Below, piece after piece: positions 51,005-60,351 of a stretch of 64,000 nt of DNA; position 1 is the first letter of the stretch, and every line of letters starts with the position of its first letter. The position numbers and the translations under genes were made by a program. The stretch spans positions 1-64,000 of the forward strand of contig JAMFSJ010000049.1 of NCBI GenBank assembly GCA_026225255.1, written 5' to 3'. The stretch is from Methylacidimicrobium fagopyrum. Its GTDB lineage: Bacteria > Verrucomicrobiota > Verrucomicrobiia > Limisphaerales > UBA11358. The notes beneath the pieces are model-generated. The model was given only the letters and a program-made list of their open reading frames with translations, was not told the DNA's origin and searched no databases.

Positions 51005-53182
51005 TCAATACTTTTGTTTGATGCCGGGTTCGGGAGCGGCCGTGCCGGCAGCCTTGGCCTTCAGCTCAGCTTCCTGCTCATCCGGGTTGCGAGAATAATA
51101 ATAATCGTGATAGTAGCCGCTGTAGTAATAGTAGCCTTCATCTTGCGACATGTTGATGTTGTTCAACACGATGCCGACGAAGTTACCACCGACTTTTTCG
51201 ATCATCTGTTTCGCCCGAATGGTCATCGGCTGCGGGTAGCGACGGTATTGGATGACTTGCATCACCAAATCCACTTCGCTGGCCAGAACGGAAGCATCGC
51301 TCACGCCCAAAATCGGCGGTGAATCAAAGAAAATAAAATCATAGCGCTGCTTGAGTTCATTGATCATTTCTTTCATCTGCTCGGAACCAAGAATACCCAT
51401 GGAACTGTTCGGCAATTTGCCGCTAGGCATGAAATCAAGATTCGGAACCGGGCTACTTTGCACCACTTCGGCCACCGTATTTTGCTTTAACAGATAATTG
51501 GTCAAACCGAGGTTATTCGGCACCTTAAATAATTTATGCAAGGTCGGACGGCGCAAATCGGAGTCCACAATCAAAACGCGATTGCCGGCTTGGGCAAACA
51601 CGGTTGAAAGATTGAGGGTCGTGGTGGATTTCCCTTCGCCAGCACCGGCGCTGACGATGACGATGGTATTGAATTTCTCATTACGGCGCGAGAAAAGCAG
51701 GTTTGTGCGCAATACACGATAGGCTTCGGCGTTCTTACTTTCCGGCCCTTCATCAAGCAAATAACCAATGTTCTGTGGAATAACTCCTAACACAGGCGCT
51801 TGGAAAATGCGTTCCACGTCATCAATAGTCTTCACACTGGTATCAAGGTATTCAATGAAGAACGCCAACCCGACACCCATGATTAAACCGAAAACGATAC
51901 CCAAAATAATATTAACCGGCTTATTGGGCTTGACCGGCGTTTTGCCAGGTTCAGCCGAATCTATGACTTTAACAACGGAAGATTTTGGAATCCCAGAATC
52001 AATTCGAATAGCATCAATTTTTGCGGCAAATAACCGTTGCTGGTCTCTTAATTGTTCCAGCTCAAGTTTAGCATTATAGTAAGGTGCATTCGTCGCTGAA
52101 TTCGCCAAATCTTGCGACTTTGCAGCCTCTACTTCTCTAGTAATTTCATCCAATGCCGCTTTTTGAGAATTCACCTTGCTGGTAATGCCAGCCATTGCTC
52201 CAATCACTCGGGCATCAATTTGACCATTTAAAGCATCTAATTCCGACTTAATTCGAAGCACCACCACATTCGTCAGCGAATAATCATTGGTCGCCACGGC
52301 AAATCGCTGTTCAGCTTCATGCGATTTATTCACCAAATCTTCTAACTGAGAATCAGCAAATACTGACGGTAAAATATCGCGCAATTTTTTATTATCGTAG
52401 CCCTTTAACTCTTCAAGCTGGCTGGAATCTTTCGTGTAATCACGCTTGCCTTCAATCATTTGAGCGTTCAATTGCTGCAAATCTTGTTGGCTGATAGTCG
52501 TGGAAAATGTGGTAGAATTAGGCGTATCAACAATCCCAAGCGTTTTGCGTAACTGATCCACATTGGATTGCACTGTTAGAATATATTGTTCTTTTTGCGC
52601 ATATTCACCATCCAACGACTTCAATCCGGCTTGTGTTAATTGCTTTTGCGAGTCGATTCGATAATTTTTATAGGAGTCTGCCATGGCATTAGCAATTTGC
52701 GCAGCTTCTTTATTATCGCTACTAAAAACCGTGATGGTGATCAATTTGGTATTACGCACCGGATTAAGCACCATATTACCTTTAAGAATGCCCATCGTCT
52801 CAGATGTCTTCAGCGTCTCGCCATTATTGTATAACTTGCCCCATTTGTTATTCAAATCCAACGACGCAATGACATTGCTCAAAACTACTTCTGACTGCAT
52901 GACTTCAAACGTCGTCTGAATAAAATAGGCGTCAAAACCCGACATTTGGGCGGTCGGAGTATTATCCATACCGTTAACGTCAGCACCGTATTGCTCCACC
53001 TGAATCCGCGCCGTGCTGGAATAAGATTCCGGCAAAATAAACGTCACCGCCGTAGCAATAATGGCCGTGATGAGGAAAACTGTAATGATGATCGCTTTGC
53101 GAATGCGAATGACTCGCCAATAATCCAAAAAATGTAATTGCGCATCAGCCGCAGCCGGTGCCGGAATTTTCGATTGATCCAT
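51005..53182 (-). CDS. Wzc-like polysaccharide co-polymerase / tyrosine kinase
   Basis: The 725-residue protein has a Wzz domain with membrane helices at about 31-50 and 423-443, coiled coils between, and a C-terminal BY-kinase: Walker A SAGAGEGKST (511-520), Walker A' VLIVDSDLRRP (536-546), Walker B FIFFDSPPILG, and a Tyr-rich tail (YYYYSGYYHDYYYS) for autophosphorylation. It controls chain length and export of capsule or exopolysaccharide. Order OMP-Wzc-Wza-FHA on the minus strand. Confidence 0.93.
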   Translation of the reverse strand: MDQSKIPAPAAADAQLHFLDYWRVIRIRKAIIITVFLITAIIATAVTFILPESYSSTARIQVEQYGADVNGMDNTPTAQMSGFDAYFIQTTFEVMQSEVVLSNVIASLDLNNKWGKLYNNGETLKTSETMGILKGNMVLNPVRNTKLITITVFSSDNKEAAQIANAMADSYKNYRIDSQKQLTQAGLKSLDGEYAQKEQYILTVQSNVDQLRKTLGIVDTPNSTTFSTTISQQDLQQLNAQMIEGKRDYTKDSSQLEELKGYDNKKLRDILPSVFADSQLEDLVNKSHEAEQRFAVATNDYSLTNVVVLRIKSELDALNGQIDARVIGAMAGITSKVNSQKAALDEITREVEAAKSQDLANSATNAPYYNAKLELEQLRDQQRLFAAKIDAIRIDSGIPKSSVVKVIDSAEPGKTPVKPNKPVNIILGIVFGLIMGVGLAFFIEYLDTSVKTIDDVERIFQAPVLGVIPQNIGYLLDEGPESKNAEAYRVLRTNLLFSRRNEKFNTIVIVSAGAGEGKSTTTLNLSTVFAQAGNRVLIVDSDLRRPTLHKLFKVPNNLGLTNYLLKQNTVAEVVQSSPVPNLDFMPSGKLPNSSMGILGSEQMKEMINELKQRYDFIFFDSPPILGVSDASVLASEVDLVMQVIQYRRYPQPMTIRAKQMIEKVGGNFVGIVLNNINMSQDEGYYYYSGYYHDYYYSRNPDEQEAELKAKAAGTAAPEPGIKQKY

Positions 53183-53193
53183 ATAAATAAATT

Positions 53194-53224
53194 GGGAGCC
53201 TGACCTTTATCGGACACGGCTCCC
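53194..53224 (-). terminator. Hairpin between the OMP and Wzc-like genes
   Basis: gggagcc (53194-53200) pairs with ggctccc (53218-53224) around 17 bases, in the 78-bp gap. No T-run follows on the minus strand, so it may be an attenuator or RNA-processing site. Confidence 0.45.
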
Positions 53225-53260
53225 TTGCTTTGCGTTCAAAACATGCTCGCCAACTCTTAA

Positions 53261-54535
53261 TTAATAAGTTGCAGTCAAACCGATGTAATAGCGGTTGCGA
53301 TCATAGGCAGCACCGGGACGATTTGATATCAGGTCATCATAATTGTAACCAATATCTCCCGATAAATAACGGTTAAACTGATAAGAAAGATTTAAACCTG
53401 CAGTAATTTCCTGATCTGCATCACTCTGAGTCCCGCTACCATGAAAGCTAGAGAAAACATATTGACCAATAAGCGACCCGAGTATTTTTTCAGTAAAGCG
53501 ATGGTTAATGCTTCCATATACCGTAGAACTTTCTTGATATTGCGTTAGGCCGTCACCCGTTTGCGCCACGTAGGTTGAATTAATGCCCTGACTAAAGCCC
53601 AATTCAACGTAACTACCCTTGGAGTAAGTATAATCCAAAGACGCATTAGCATAAGGCGACCAAGAATTGAAGGCCGGATCCGCATTATAGCTGTCCGCGT
53701 ATTGCGCCCCAACACTGACTTTACCGCCTAAATTAGACGTAAACTGATGTTGCAGGCCAACATGAACCTGATTCAAAAGCAAATCACGGTTTTTGCTAAA
53801 GCTCCCATTAGGATCCGGAGTTATCTGCTCATTACCGGTATAATCATACCAACTAATTTGGTATCCAACAAAGAGCATTGTCTCAAGCTGGAGATGCCAC
53901 TGCAAATCAAGCCCGGCGTTTTGATCAACCTGATTCAACAACCCAGCCAAACTGGCAGCGCCATTAGTATTCCAACCGGAACTCTGATAATCATAAAAAT
54001 CATTACCGTAATGGAGCGACGTGCTGAACTGGCGCGACCACTGTGTATCTAATGTAAGATTAAAATGATTACCAATGTTATTTCCGTTAACTCGGTAGGG
54101 CACGCCCGGCACATTCCCAATCCCGCCACTAATCAATTCTGGCTCTTGACCAGAAGCAAACGTATCGGAAACATTTACTTTCCAACGCTCATTAAACGCG
54201 TGATCCAACCATAAATCTAACTGGTGAGTTTGATCAAAAGGATTTTGCCCCAAATCTTGACGTTCCGCATACCAATAGAGACCGTAGGTATAGCGCAAAC
54301 CCAAATCCGTTTGCGGGAGCGAAGCGTTGATGGCCGCCGAAGGTGAAAGCTCTACGCCAGCACTACCCTTTTTGTTAGGGGCAGTGGAATAATTGTCGTC
54401 ATAAAACCCGCGCAAGGTTGCCGAAACAGTCCAAACTTTCGGCGCTGCCGGTGTGACCGCATTATCAGCCAAGGCCGATTGTAAACCAGCGGCACCCACC
54501 GCCACCAGACCTGCAGATATAAAAAATTTCTTCAT
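53261..54535 (-). CDS. Outer-membrane beta-barrel protein of the EPS operon
   Basis: The 424-residue protein has a signal peptide (MKKFFISAGLVAVGAAGLQSALA) and alternating beta strands (VSATLRGFYDDNYSTAP, LGLRYTYGLYWYAERQDL), ending in an aromatic-type C-terminus (YYIGLTATY). It is a barrel like those encoded beside Wza/Wzc systems in Verrucomicrobia and may help secrete the polysaccharide. The A/T content is higher than in the surrounding genes. No exact family is assigned. Confidence 0.75.
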   Translation of the reverse strand: MKKFFISAGLVAVGAAGLQSALADNAVTPAAPKVWTVSATLRGFYDDNYSTAPNKKGSAGVELSPSAAINASLPQTDLGLRYTYGLYWYAERQDLGQNPFDQTHQLDLWLDHAFNERWKVNVSDTFASGQEPELISGGIGNVPGVPYRVNGNNIGNHFNLTLDTQWSRQFSTSLHYGNDFYDYQSSGWNTNGAASLAGLLNQVDQNAGLDLQWHLQLETMLFVGYQISWYDYTGNEQITPDPNGSFSKNRDLLLNQVHVGLQHQFTSNLGGKVSVGAQYADSYNADPAFNSWSPYANASLDYTYSKGSYVELGFSQGINSTYVAQTGDGLTQYQESSTVYGSINHRFTEKILGSLIGQYVFSSFHGSGTQSDADQEITAGLNLSYQFNRYLSGDIGYNYDDLISNRPGAAYDRNRYYIGLTATY

Positions 54536-54663
54536 ATTAAATACTGGAATTTATATTTTTAACTCGGCTTTGGCCACCCGCACCCTTTCAAAAAAAGGAA
54601 GTTTTTCACGGACAACGCGTAAACTTTATCAGCACTGCAAGTCTTTGGCAAAACTTTTTTTTG

Positions 54664-54690
54664 AAATGAACACTCTTTTTTTGTTCATTT
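54664..54690. repeat. Hairpin between polX and the OMP gene
   Basis: aaatgaaca (54664-54672) pairs with tgttcattt (54682-54690) around a pyrimidine-rich loop. It could end polX transcription, though the tail on the minus strand is A-rich, not T-rich. Confidence 0.45.
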
Positions 54691-54710
54691 TCTATCCGTA
54701 TTTCCCTGAT

Positions 54711-56459
54711 TTAACCCTGCTTTTTACGTTTAAGCTGTTTCACCAAAGACGTTAACCCAGACGCATTAACAACATCAAAGGTTTCCAACCAACCTTTGCG
54801 GGCAAGACCTGCTCCCAGCCGCAAAAATCCCGCGTGCTCGTTGCGATGCAAATCCGGATTAATGACGCATTTCACGCCTTTGCTCTTGGCGTAGGGCCAA
54901 TGCCGCCAGTCCAAATCAAACCGATACGGATTGCTGTTTAGCTCAATCCAGGTGCCCGTTTCAGCGCAGGCATCGATGACGGCCTGAATATTCACCGGAT
55001 ACGGCTCGCGTTCCAAGAGCAATCGACCGGTCAAATGGCCTAAAATATGGACATACGGATTTTCCGCCGCCCGAATCAATCGTTTTGTATTCTCTGCCTC
55101 ATTACTAGACGGAACGTGTAGGCTGGCGACGACCACGTCCAATTCCGCCAGCACATCATCGTCAAAATCCAGCCGATCTTTCAAAATATCCACCTCGCTG
55201 CCGGTCAATAACCGAAAATCACTGCCACGCGCCGCAATTTTCTCATTCAATTCTTTGATCGCCAAAATTTGTTGTCGCAGTCGGTTCGCGTCCAAGCCAT
55301 TCGCCTGAAACGACGCTTTCGAATGATCCGTGATCGCCCAATATTCCAAGCCGAGATTTTCCATGTAATCGGCGATTTCTTCCAACGTATTGTGGCCGTC
55401 ACTCCAATTGGAATGGTTGTGCAACGAACCTTTCAAGTCCGTCCATTCGATCAATTTCGGCAATGCATTTTTCTCGGCGGCAGCAAATTCGCCGTGATCC
55501 TCGCGCAATTCCGGCGGCACAAACACCAAATCCAGTTTCTCAAAAATTTCCTCTTCGGTTTTGCACGACACCAGCAGATTCACATCGCGCGTTTCTTCCT
55601 TGGATTTGAACAAACCATATTCATTCAGCCGCAAACCGCGCTGAATCGCCCGCTGCCGCATCACAATATTATGCTCTTTGCTACCGGTAAAATACGCCAA
55701 CGCGAAGGGAAATTCAGCATCGCTCACCACGCGCAAATCACATTGAATGCCGCCTTCCAAAATCACGCTTGCCTTCGTTTCACCCTTGGCCAGAACTTTG
55801 ACAATGCCCGCCTGCGACGCGAAAAAATCAATCACCGCCGCGGGTTTTTTTGACGACGCCAGCAAATCAATATCGCCGATGATCTCTTTGAACCGACGCA
55901 AACTGCCCGCCGAACTGCAACGGATCACTTCCGGCTGTTCCCGCAAAATTTCCAGCAACGGTTCCGCCACGCGCAACGCCTCACCCAGCCGATGTTTGCT
56001 CGCGTAAGTGCGTTTGAGCGCGATGCCTTCCAAAATATTCGCCTGCGTTTTTTCACCAAAACCATCCAATTCCGCGACTTTTCCCGCTTGGCATGCGGCT
56101 TCTAATTTTTCAATCGAATCCACGCCCAGTTTTTTATTCAACGCCTGAATTTTTTTAGGTCCCAGACCGGAAATTTCCAGCATTTCGATCAAACCCGGCG
56201 GAATCGAAGCCTTCAAATCGTCGTAATATTTTAATTTTCCCGTCTCGACTAACTCCGTGATTTTCTGTTCCAACGCGACGCCGATGCCTTTGATTTCGCC
56301 CAGCCGTTTTTCCGCCACCAGCGTGGCGAACGGCTCGTTTAAACCTTCAATCGTCCGCGCACCACTCGCATACGCGCGCGTCTTGAACGGATTTTCACCC
56401 TTCAATTCCAGCAGCACGCCGATCTCAACCAAAATCTCCGCAACCTTATCTTTGTCCAT
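54711..56459 (-). CDS. polX: PolX-family DNA polymerase/3'-5' exonuclease
   Basis: The 582-residue protein has an N-terminal HhH and polymerase-X module (LKGENPFKTRAYASGARTIEGL, ISGLGPKKIQAL, CSSAGSLRRFKEIIGDIDLLAS) and a C-terminal PHP exonuclease (DLKGSLHNHSNWSDGHNTLEE, YWAITDHSKAS, LGHLTGRLL, LNSNPYRFDLDW). The lengths of both parts match bacterial PolX, which acts in base-excision repair. It is a single-gene unit. Confidence 0.93.
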   Translation of the reverse strand: MDKDKVAEILVEIGVLLELKGENPFKTRAYASGARTIEGLNEPFATLVAEKRLGEIKGIGVALEQKITELVETGKLKYYDDLKASIPPGLIEMLEISGLGPKKIQALNKKLGVDSIEKLEAACQAGKVAELDGFGEKTQANILEGIALKRTYASKHRLGEALRVAEPLLEILREQPEVIRCSSAGSLRRFKEIIGDIDLLASSKKPAAVIDFFASQAGIVKVLAKGETKASVILEGGIQCDLRVVSDAEFPFALAYFTGSKEHNIVMRQRAIQRGLRLNEYGLFKSKEETRDVNLLVSCKTEEEIFEKLDLVFVPPELREDHGEFAAAEKNALPKLIEWTDLKGSLHNHSNWSDGHNTLEEIADYMENLGLEYWAITDHSKASFQANGLDANRLRQQILAIKELNEKIAARGSDFRLLTGSEVDILKDRLDFDDDVLAELDVVVASLHVPSSNEAENTKRLIRAAENPYVHILGHLTGRLLLEREPYPVNIQAVIDACAETGTWIELNSNPYRFDLDWRHWPYAKSKGVKCVINPDLHRNEHAGFLRLGAGLARKGWLETFDVVNASGLTSLVKQLKRKKQG

Positions 56460-56612
56460 TGGGGAAATATGAAGTGCAATTTGAAAAGTTCAAATTTTTA
56501 ACACCAAGCGGAAAAGAGCAAAATCCACCTCGTTCTCATCCGCGTCCTCAAAACGGGCGAAATTCACACGGGAGCACTGAGCCGCGCGGAAGAAAAACTC
56601 TTCCCGGCCAAA

Positions 56613-56683
56613 CTCGGATCCTCCGCGTTAAATTCTGTCAGTGTCTTTTGCGTCTTTGCGCTTTCGCACCTTTGCGTTAAATT
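56613..56683. repeat. Repeat-rich stretch upstream of thiD
   Basis: Phrases such as cctccgcgttaaattctg, tttgcgtctttgcg and cacctttgcgttaaat repeat the ttgcgttaaa word. They resemble the inner words of the repeat at 3228-3283 and the hflX hairpin. The 242-bp polX-thiD gap shows no gene. Confidence 0.4.
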
Positions 56684-56701
56684 TCGTCCGTTAATTTTAA
56701 A

Positions 56702-57511
56702 ATGGCAATCACACAAAAAAAACTCCCCATCGCCCTGACCATCGCTGGTTCCGACAGCGGCGGCGGCGCGGGCATTCAGGCCGATTTGAAAACCTTCGCC
56801 GCCCTCGGCGTCCACGGCACGAGCGCGATCGCCTGTCTCACCGCGCAGAATCCGAAACAGGTTTTAGCCATCGAACCCTGTTCGCCCCAAATGTTGCGCC
56901 AACAAATCGAAGCCGTTTTTGCCGAACTAAAACCCGCCGCCGTTAAAACCGGAATGTTGTTTTCCGCCGAAAACATTTCCCTCGTCGCCAAGTTTTTCAA
57001 ACTTTCAACGCTCAACTCCCCCAGCGTTCCACTCATTATTGACCCGCTGATGATTTCCACGAGTGGTGCGTGCTTGCTGGAACCCAACGCCGTAAAAAAA
57101 TTAAAGGCGCAATTGTTGCCGCTCGCCACGCTCATCACTCCTAATTTGGCCGAAGCCGAAATTTTGAGTGACGAAAAAATTTCATCCGTCGAGGATATGC
57201 GCGGCGCCGCCAGAAAAATTCACGCGCAATTCGGCGGCGCTGTTTTAGTGAAAGGCGGTCATTTGGAAAATACACGCACCGCGACCGACATTTTTTTTGA
57301 CGGCAAAACTGAATTACTCTTGTCCGCGCCGTTTGTGACCGGCGTCCGCACGCATGGCACCGGCTGCACTTATTCCGCCTCCATTTGCGCCGCGCTCGCG
57401 CTCGGTCACGATTTGCCACGCGCCGTGAAAATTGGCAAAAACTTCATTACCGCGGCCATTTCAAACACTTATAAAATCGGAACCCATTTCGCGCTGCGGA
57501 ATTTTTCGTAA
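56702..57511 (+). CDS. thiD: Hydroxymethylpyrimidine/phosphomethylpyrimidine kinase
   Basis: The 269-residue ribokinase-fold enzyme has IAGSDSGGGAGIQADLKTF (near residues 15-33), AIACLTAQNP, AVKTGMLFSAENI, IDPLMISTSGACLLE, ITPNLAEAEIL, VLVKGGHL and HGTGCTYSASICAALALG. It phosphorylates HMP and HMP-phosphate for thiamine synthesis or salvage. No TPP riboswitch is visible upstream. Other thi genes are not nearby. Confidence 0.94.
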   Translation: MAITQKKLPIALTIAGSDSGGGAGIQADLKTFAALGVHGTSAIACLTAQNPKQVLAIEPCSPQMLRQQIEAVFAELKPAAVKTGMLFSAENISLVAKFFKLSTLNSPSVPLIIDPLMISTSGACLLEPNAVKKLKAQLLPLATLITPNLAEAEILSDEKISSVEDMRGAARKIHAQFGGAVLVKGGHLENTRTATDIFFDGKTELLLSAPFVTGVRTHGTGCTYSASICAALALGHDLPRAVKIGKNFITAAISNTYKIGTHFALRNFS

Positions 57512-57581
57512 GATTCTTAGGTTAAGTGGTTTAATATTTCAAACTGGTTGAACGCGAAGCAACTGTTAGAGTCAAATCGCT

Positions 57582-58508
57582 GTGACAAAGGAAAAAACAG
57601 AAAGTCCGAAACCGCGCCGAAAATTGCCGCGCTCGTTCAAAGATTTGACGCCGGCGAAACATTTTAATCCGCGCACCTTTTTTCAGGAACTCATCCTGAA
57701 AGGCTGGTTCACCCCGCGTCATGGCCAGCCGAAACGTCCGATTTTTCCTAAATTAAAAACCGGCGAGGTCGCCATCACTTGGATCGGTCACGCGTCGTTT
57801 CTCATTCAGTTCACGGACTTAAACGTGTTGATCGATCCGAATTTTGCGAACTGGCTGTTCTTGATGAAACGCATCAAACGCGCGGGTTTGAAGCTCAAAG
57901 ATTTGCCGCCGATTGATCTCGTGTTATTGACGCACGCGCACTTCGACCATTTTCACAAACCGACGTTGCGCAAATTGACTGCGCCAAAAATCGGCGTGAT
58001 GCCGCGGGGCGTGGGCGGGCTCGCGAAGAATCTCGGTTTCAGTCGGGTGATCGAACTGGAATGGTGGGAAAGTTTTTCGCAGGGCGATTGGAAAGTGACT
58101 TTCACGCCAAGCAAACATTGGGGCGCGCGGACGTTGCACGATCAACATCGCGGTTACGGCGGATTTATTTTGGAGCATCAAGGACGGAAAATTTATCACG
58201 CGGGTGACAGTGCGTATTTTCATGGGTTCAAGGAAATCGGTCGCAAGTTCGCCCCGGAAATCGCGTTACTACCCATCGGTGCATATCATCCAGAAACGTT
58301 CCGCCGCGTCCACATCGGCCCGGACGATGCGGTGCGGGCGTTCAAAGATTTGCGCGCGAAAACATTTATTCCCATGCACTACGGCACTTTTAAGTTGTCG
58401 TTCGAAGACATGGACGAACCGCCACGCTGGCTGATGGAAATCGCCGAGGCAGAAAAATTGACGGATCAAATCAAAATTCTCGACGAAGGCGTGCCCCGGG
58501 TTTTTTGA
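57582..58508 (+). CDS. MBL-fold hydrolase, NAPE-PLD-like
   Basis: The 308-residue protein starts at a GTG (57582). The metallo-beta-lactamase motif is LLTHAHFDHFHKPTL, with further metal ligands in FTPSKHWGARTLHD, YHAGDSAYFHGF and PMHYGTF. The sequence ITWIGHASFLIQF and GVGGLAKNLGF resembles N-acyl-phosphatidylethanolamine phospholipase D and the related UlaG-like hydrolases. The substrate may be a lipid, but this is inferred. A large palindromic repeat follows. Confidence 0.85.
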   Translation: MTKEKTESPKPRRKLPRSFKDLTPAKHFNPRTFFQELILKGWFTPRHGQPKRPIFPKLKTGEVAITWIGHASFLIQFTDLNVLIDPNFANWLFLMKRIKRAGLKLKDLPPIDLVLLTHAHFDHFHKPTLRKLTAPKIGVMPRGVGGLAKNLGFSRVIELEWWESFSQGDWKVTFTPSKHWGARTLHDQHRGYGGFILEHQGRKIYHAGDSAYFHGFKEIGRKFAPEIALLPIGAYHPETFRRVHIGPDDAVRAFKDLRAKTFIPMHYGTFKLSFEDMDEPPRWLMEIAEAEKLTDQIKILDEGVPRVF

Positions 58509-58512
58509 AGTG

Positions 58513-58669
58513 GGGTGGCACAGGCGTCTCGCCTGTAAAATCTGGCGTCCCGCCAGATTTCTTTGGTGGCTTCCATTGTTTTTTGATCCGCGCAAATCCA
58601 AAACTATTCACACCCCAAACGGTTTCGGGCGGGACGCCCGAAACAACAGGCGAGACGCCTGTGCCACCC
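58513..58669. repeat. Composite palindrome with 24-bp perfect terminal repeats
   Basis: Terminal arms 58513-58536 and 58646-58669 (core cacaggcgtctcgcctgt) are exact inverted copies. Just inside lie two compact hairpins: aaatctggcg-tcc-cgccagattt (58538-58560) and gtttcgggcg-gga-cgcccgaaac (58622-58644). It lies between two converging genes. Its terminal words recur in the 69-bp insert in uvrB. Confidence 0.9.
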
Positions 58670-58679
58670 AGCAGATTCT

Positions 58680-59333
58680 TTATTTAGCGCAAGGCAGTGC
58701 ATCACTTTGGCGCGCGAGGGCAAAATCTTTTTCCGTCAAGCCGCCCGCGTCGTGCGTGGTGAGCGCGAGGGTGACTTTGTTCCAGCGGATATCAATGTCT
58801 GGATGATGTTGCACGCGCTCGGCCAATTCGCCGACCGCATTCACAAATTTTAACGCGGCAGGGAAATTTTTGAATTGATACGTGCGAGAAATCATTTCGC
58901 CGTTGCGTTGCCATTCGGGGATCGTAGCGAGGGCGATTTGAATTTTGGCCGCGTCGAGTTTCATCAATCCGGTGGCGAAAACTTTGATTGAATCCATCTC
59001 CGCGCTGGCGGCGGCGCGCGACAAACTCAAGCTCGTCACCAGCGACCAAACCCAGGCCAACGCGAATAGGGCGGAACCCCAACCGAGCATTTTGAAACCG
59101 ACGGCCGGGGGTGGCGTATCGCTGAACATCTGGCCGTAATACGGAATCATTTCGCGGACGAACCAGATGAGCACGAGCACGAAGCCGACGACGGACAAAA
59201 TGATTTGTCCCAGCCCTTCCGCCCAGCGCCCAGCCATGAGCGAACCCAATCCGGGCGTTCCCATCAGGTTCAGCAACGTGGCGTTGCGGGCTGATTTCCG
59301 GTTAATCTTTTTTGCCACTGAAGATGGTTTCAT
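58680..59333 (-). CDS. Membrane domain fused to a pterin-4a-carbinolamine dehydratase domain
   Basis: The 217-residue protein has an N-terminal part with two or three membrane segments (NLMGTPGLGSLMAGRWAEGL, VVGFVLVLIWFV) and a C-terminal PCD domain (about residues 115-217: FKNFPAALKFVNAVGELAERVQ, HHPDIDIRWNKVTLALTTHDAGGLT). HHPDI with the paired His is the PCD active site. The enzyme recycles oxidised pterin; here it would be anchored at the membrane. The start at 59333 overlaps the upstream gene by 32 bp; an alternative start is the ATG at 59264. Confidence 0.85.
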   Translation of the reverse strand: MKPSSVAKKINRKSARNATLLNLMGTPGLGSLMAGRWAEGLGQIILSVVGFVLVLIWFVREMIPYYGQMFSDTPPPAVGFKMLGWGSALFALAWVWSLVTSLSLSRAAASAEMDSIKVFATGLMKLDAAKIQIALATIPEWQRNGEMISRTYQFKNFPAALKFVNAVGELAERVQHHPDIDIRWNKVTLALTTHDAGGLTEKDFALARQSDALPCAK

Positions 59334-60339
59334 AGCCGAACATCATTGCTGCAAAACCGATCGGCAGCGTGAATAAAATACCGATGCCGCAAGCGAAAAC
59401 GCCGGCGACACTCACCAAGCCAACCAAAATCATCAGCCCAAAAACCTGCCACCAATGTTGGTTCACGCGTTTCCAACTGGTTCGCATGGCCGCCCCAAAC
59501 CCGAGTTGTTTGTCCATGATGAGCGCGAGGGTGAATTGCCAGCAGACGGTCAAATACGTCATCGGGATCATGCAGACGAGCAGGATCGGCAAGGCGCTGA
59601 CATACGCGGAAAACATCTGCGACATAAGCTTGCCCATTTCTTCCGGAGTGGCTGGTTGCGCTTGCAAATGTTGAAGTTGCTCGGTGATCGGATTGATTTT
59701 TTCAGCGGCGACATAACTGAAGGGAGACATGCACAAGGCCCCGACCAGACCAACGACCAATGCGCCGAGAAATAATTGCGAATAACGTTTTTGAAAACCG
59801 GTAAAAATTTCGCCCACACCAGTCGTTTCGCCACGAATCGTTTTGAGATAAACCAGATAAAATCCGCCACCCAACGGCCCGCTGATAAACGCATTGAGCA
59901 CGACCGCTAAAATACCAATCAGCACCGAAGCGATGGGGGCATGAAAGGCTTTCATCAAGCCAGCGATCAGTGTCACATTCACAACCGCCGAGGCGGCGAT
60001 CGGAACGGCGAACAAAACCAGCACGCTCAAGAATAAGGTTCCAAAATGATCTTTAAACAATCCGTAACCGCGCGAAATGCAGCCGCCCAGATCGAGTTCG
60101 TAATCGTCCTCCGCCACGGTGGTTGAGGACAAGGGCGCGATCGTTCCGGGCGCATGACCGGCGAAGGCGTCGGCGAATTCGGGAAATTTTTCGAGCAGAC
60201 GAAATTCCGCATCGCTCTCGGCTTTCACCAGCGATTGCGCGTTGATCCGGCCTTCAATGATCCATTGGCGAATGTCGCTGGCCGTAATCGGGCCGTATTC
60301 TTTGCCGTCGCCGCCGATGATGGTATAGGTCATATTCAA
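59302..60339 (-). CDS. GYF_2-domain membrane protein
   Basis: The 345-residue protein begins with a GYF_2-type domain (YTIIGGDGKEYGPITASDIRQW and IIEGRINAQSLVKAE), then about six membrane segments (LFLSVLVLFAVPIAASAVV, GLMKAF, LFLGALVVGLVGALCM, and others). It resembles DUF975-like or YIP1-like integral membrane proteins. The GYF domain may recruit partners. Its function is unknown. It is 12 bp after the other GYF gene on the same strand, and they probably form one operon. Confidence 0.75.
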   Translation of the reverse strand: MNMTYTIIGGDGKEYGPITASDIRQWIIEGRINAQSLVKAESDAEFRLLEKFPEFADAFAGHAPGTIAPLSSTTVAEDDYELDLGGCISRGYGLFKDHFGTLFLSVLVLFAVPIAASAVVNVTLIAGLMKAFHAPIASVLIGILAVVLNAFISGPLGGGFYLVYLKTIRGETTGVGEIFTGFQKRYSQLFLGALVVGLVGALCMSPFSYVAAEKINPITEQLQHLQAQPATPEEMGKLMSQMFSAYVSALPILLVCMIPMTYLTVCWQFTLALIMDKQLGFGAAMRTSWKRVNQHWWQVFGLMILVGLVSVAGVFACGIGILFTLPIGFAAMMFGYETIFSGKKD

Positions 60340-60351
60340 TTCGATTTATTT

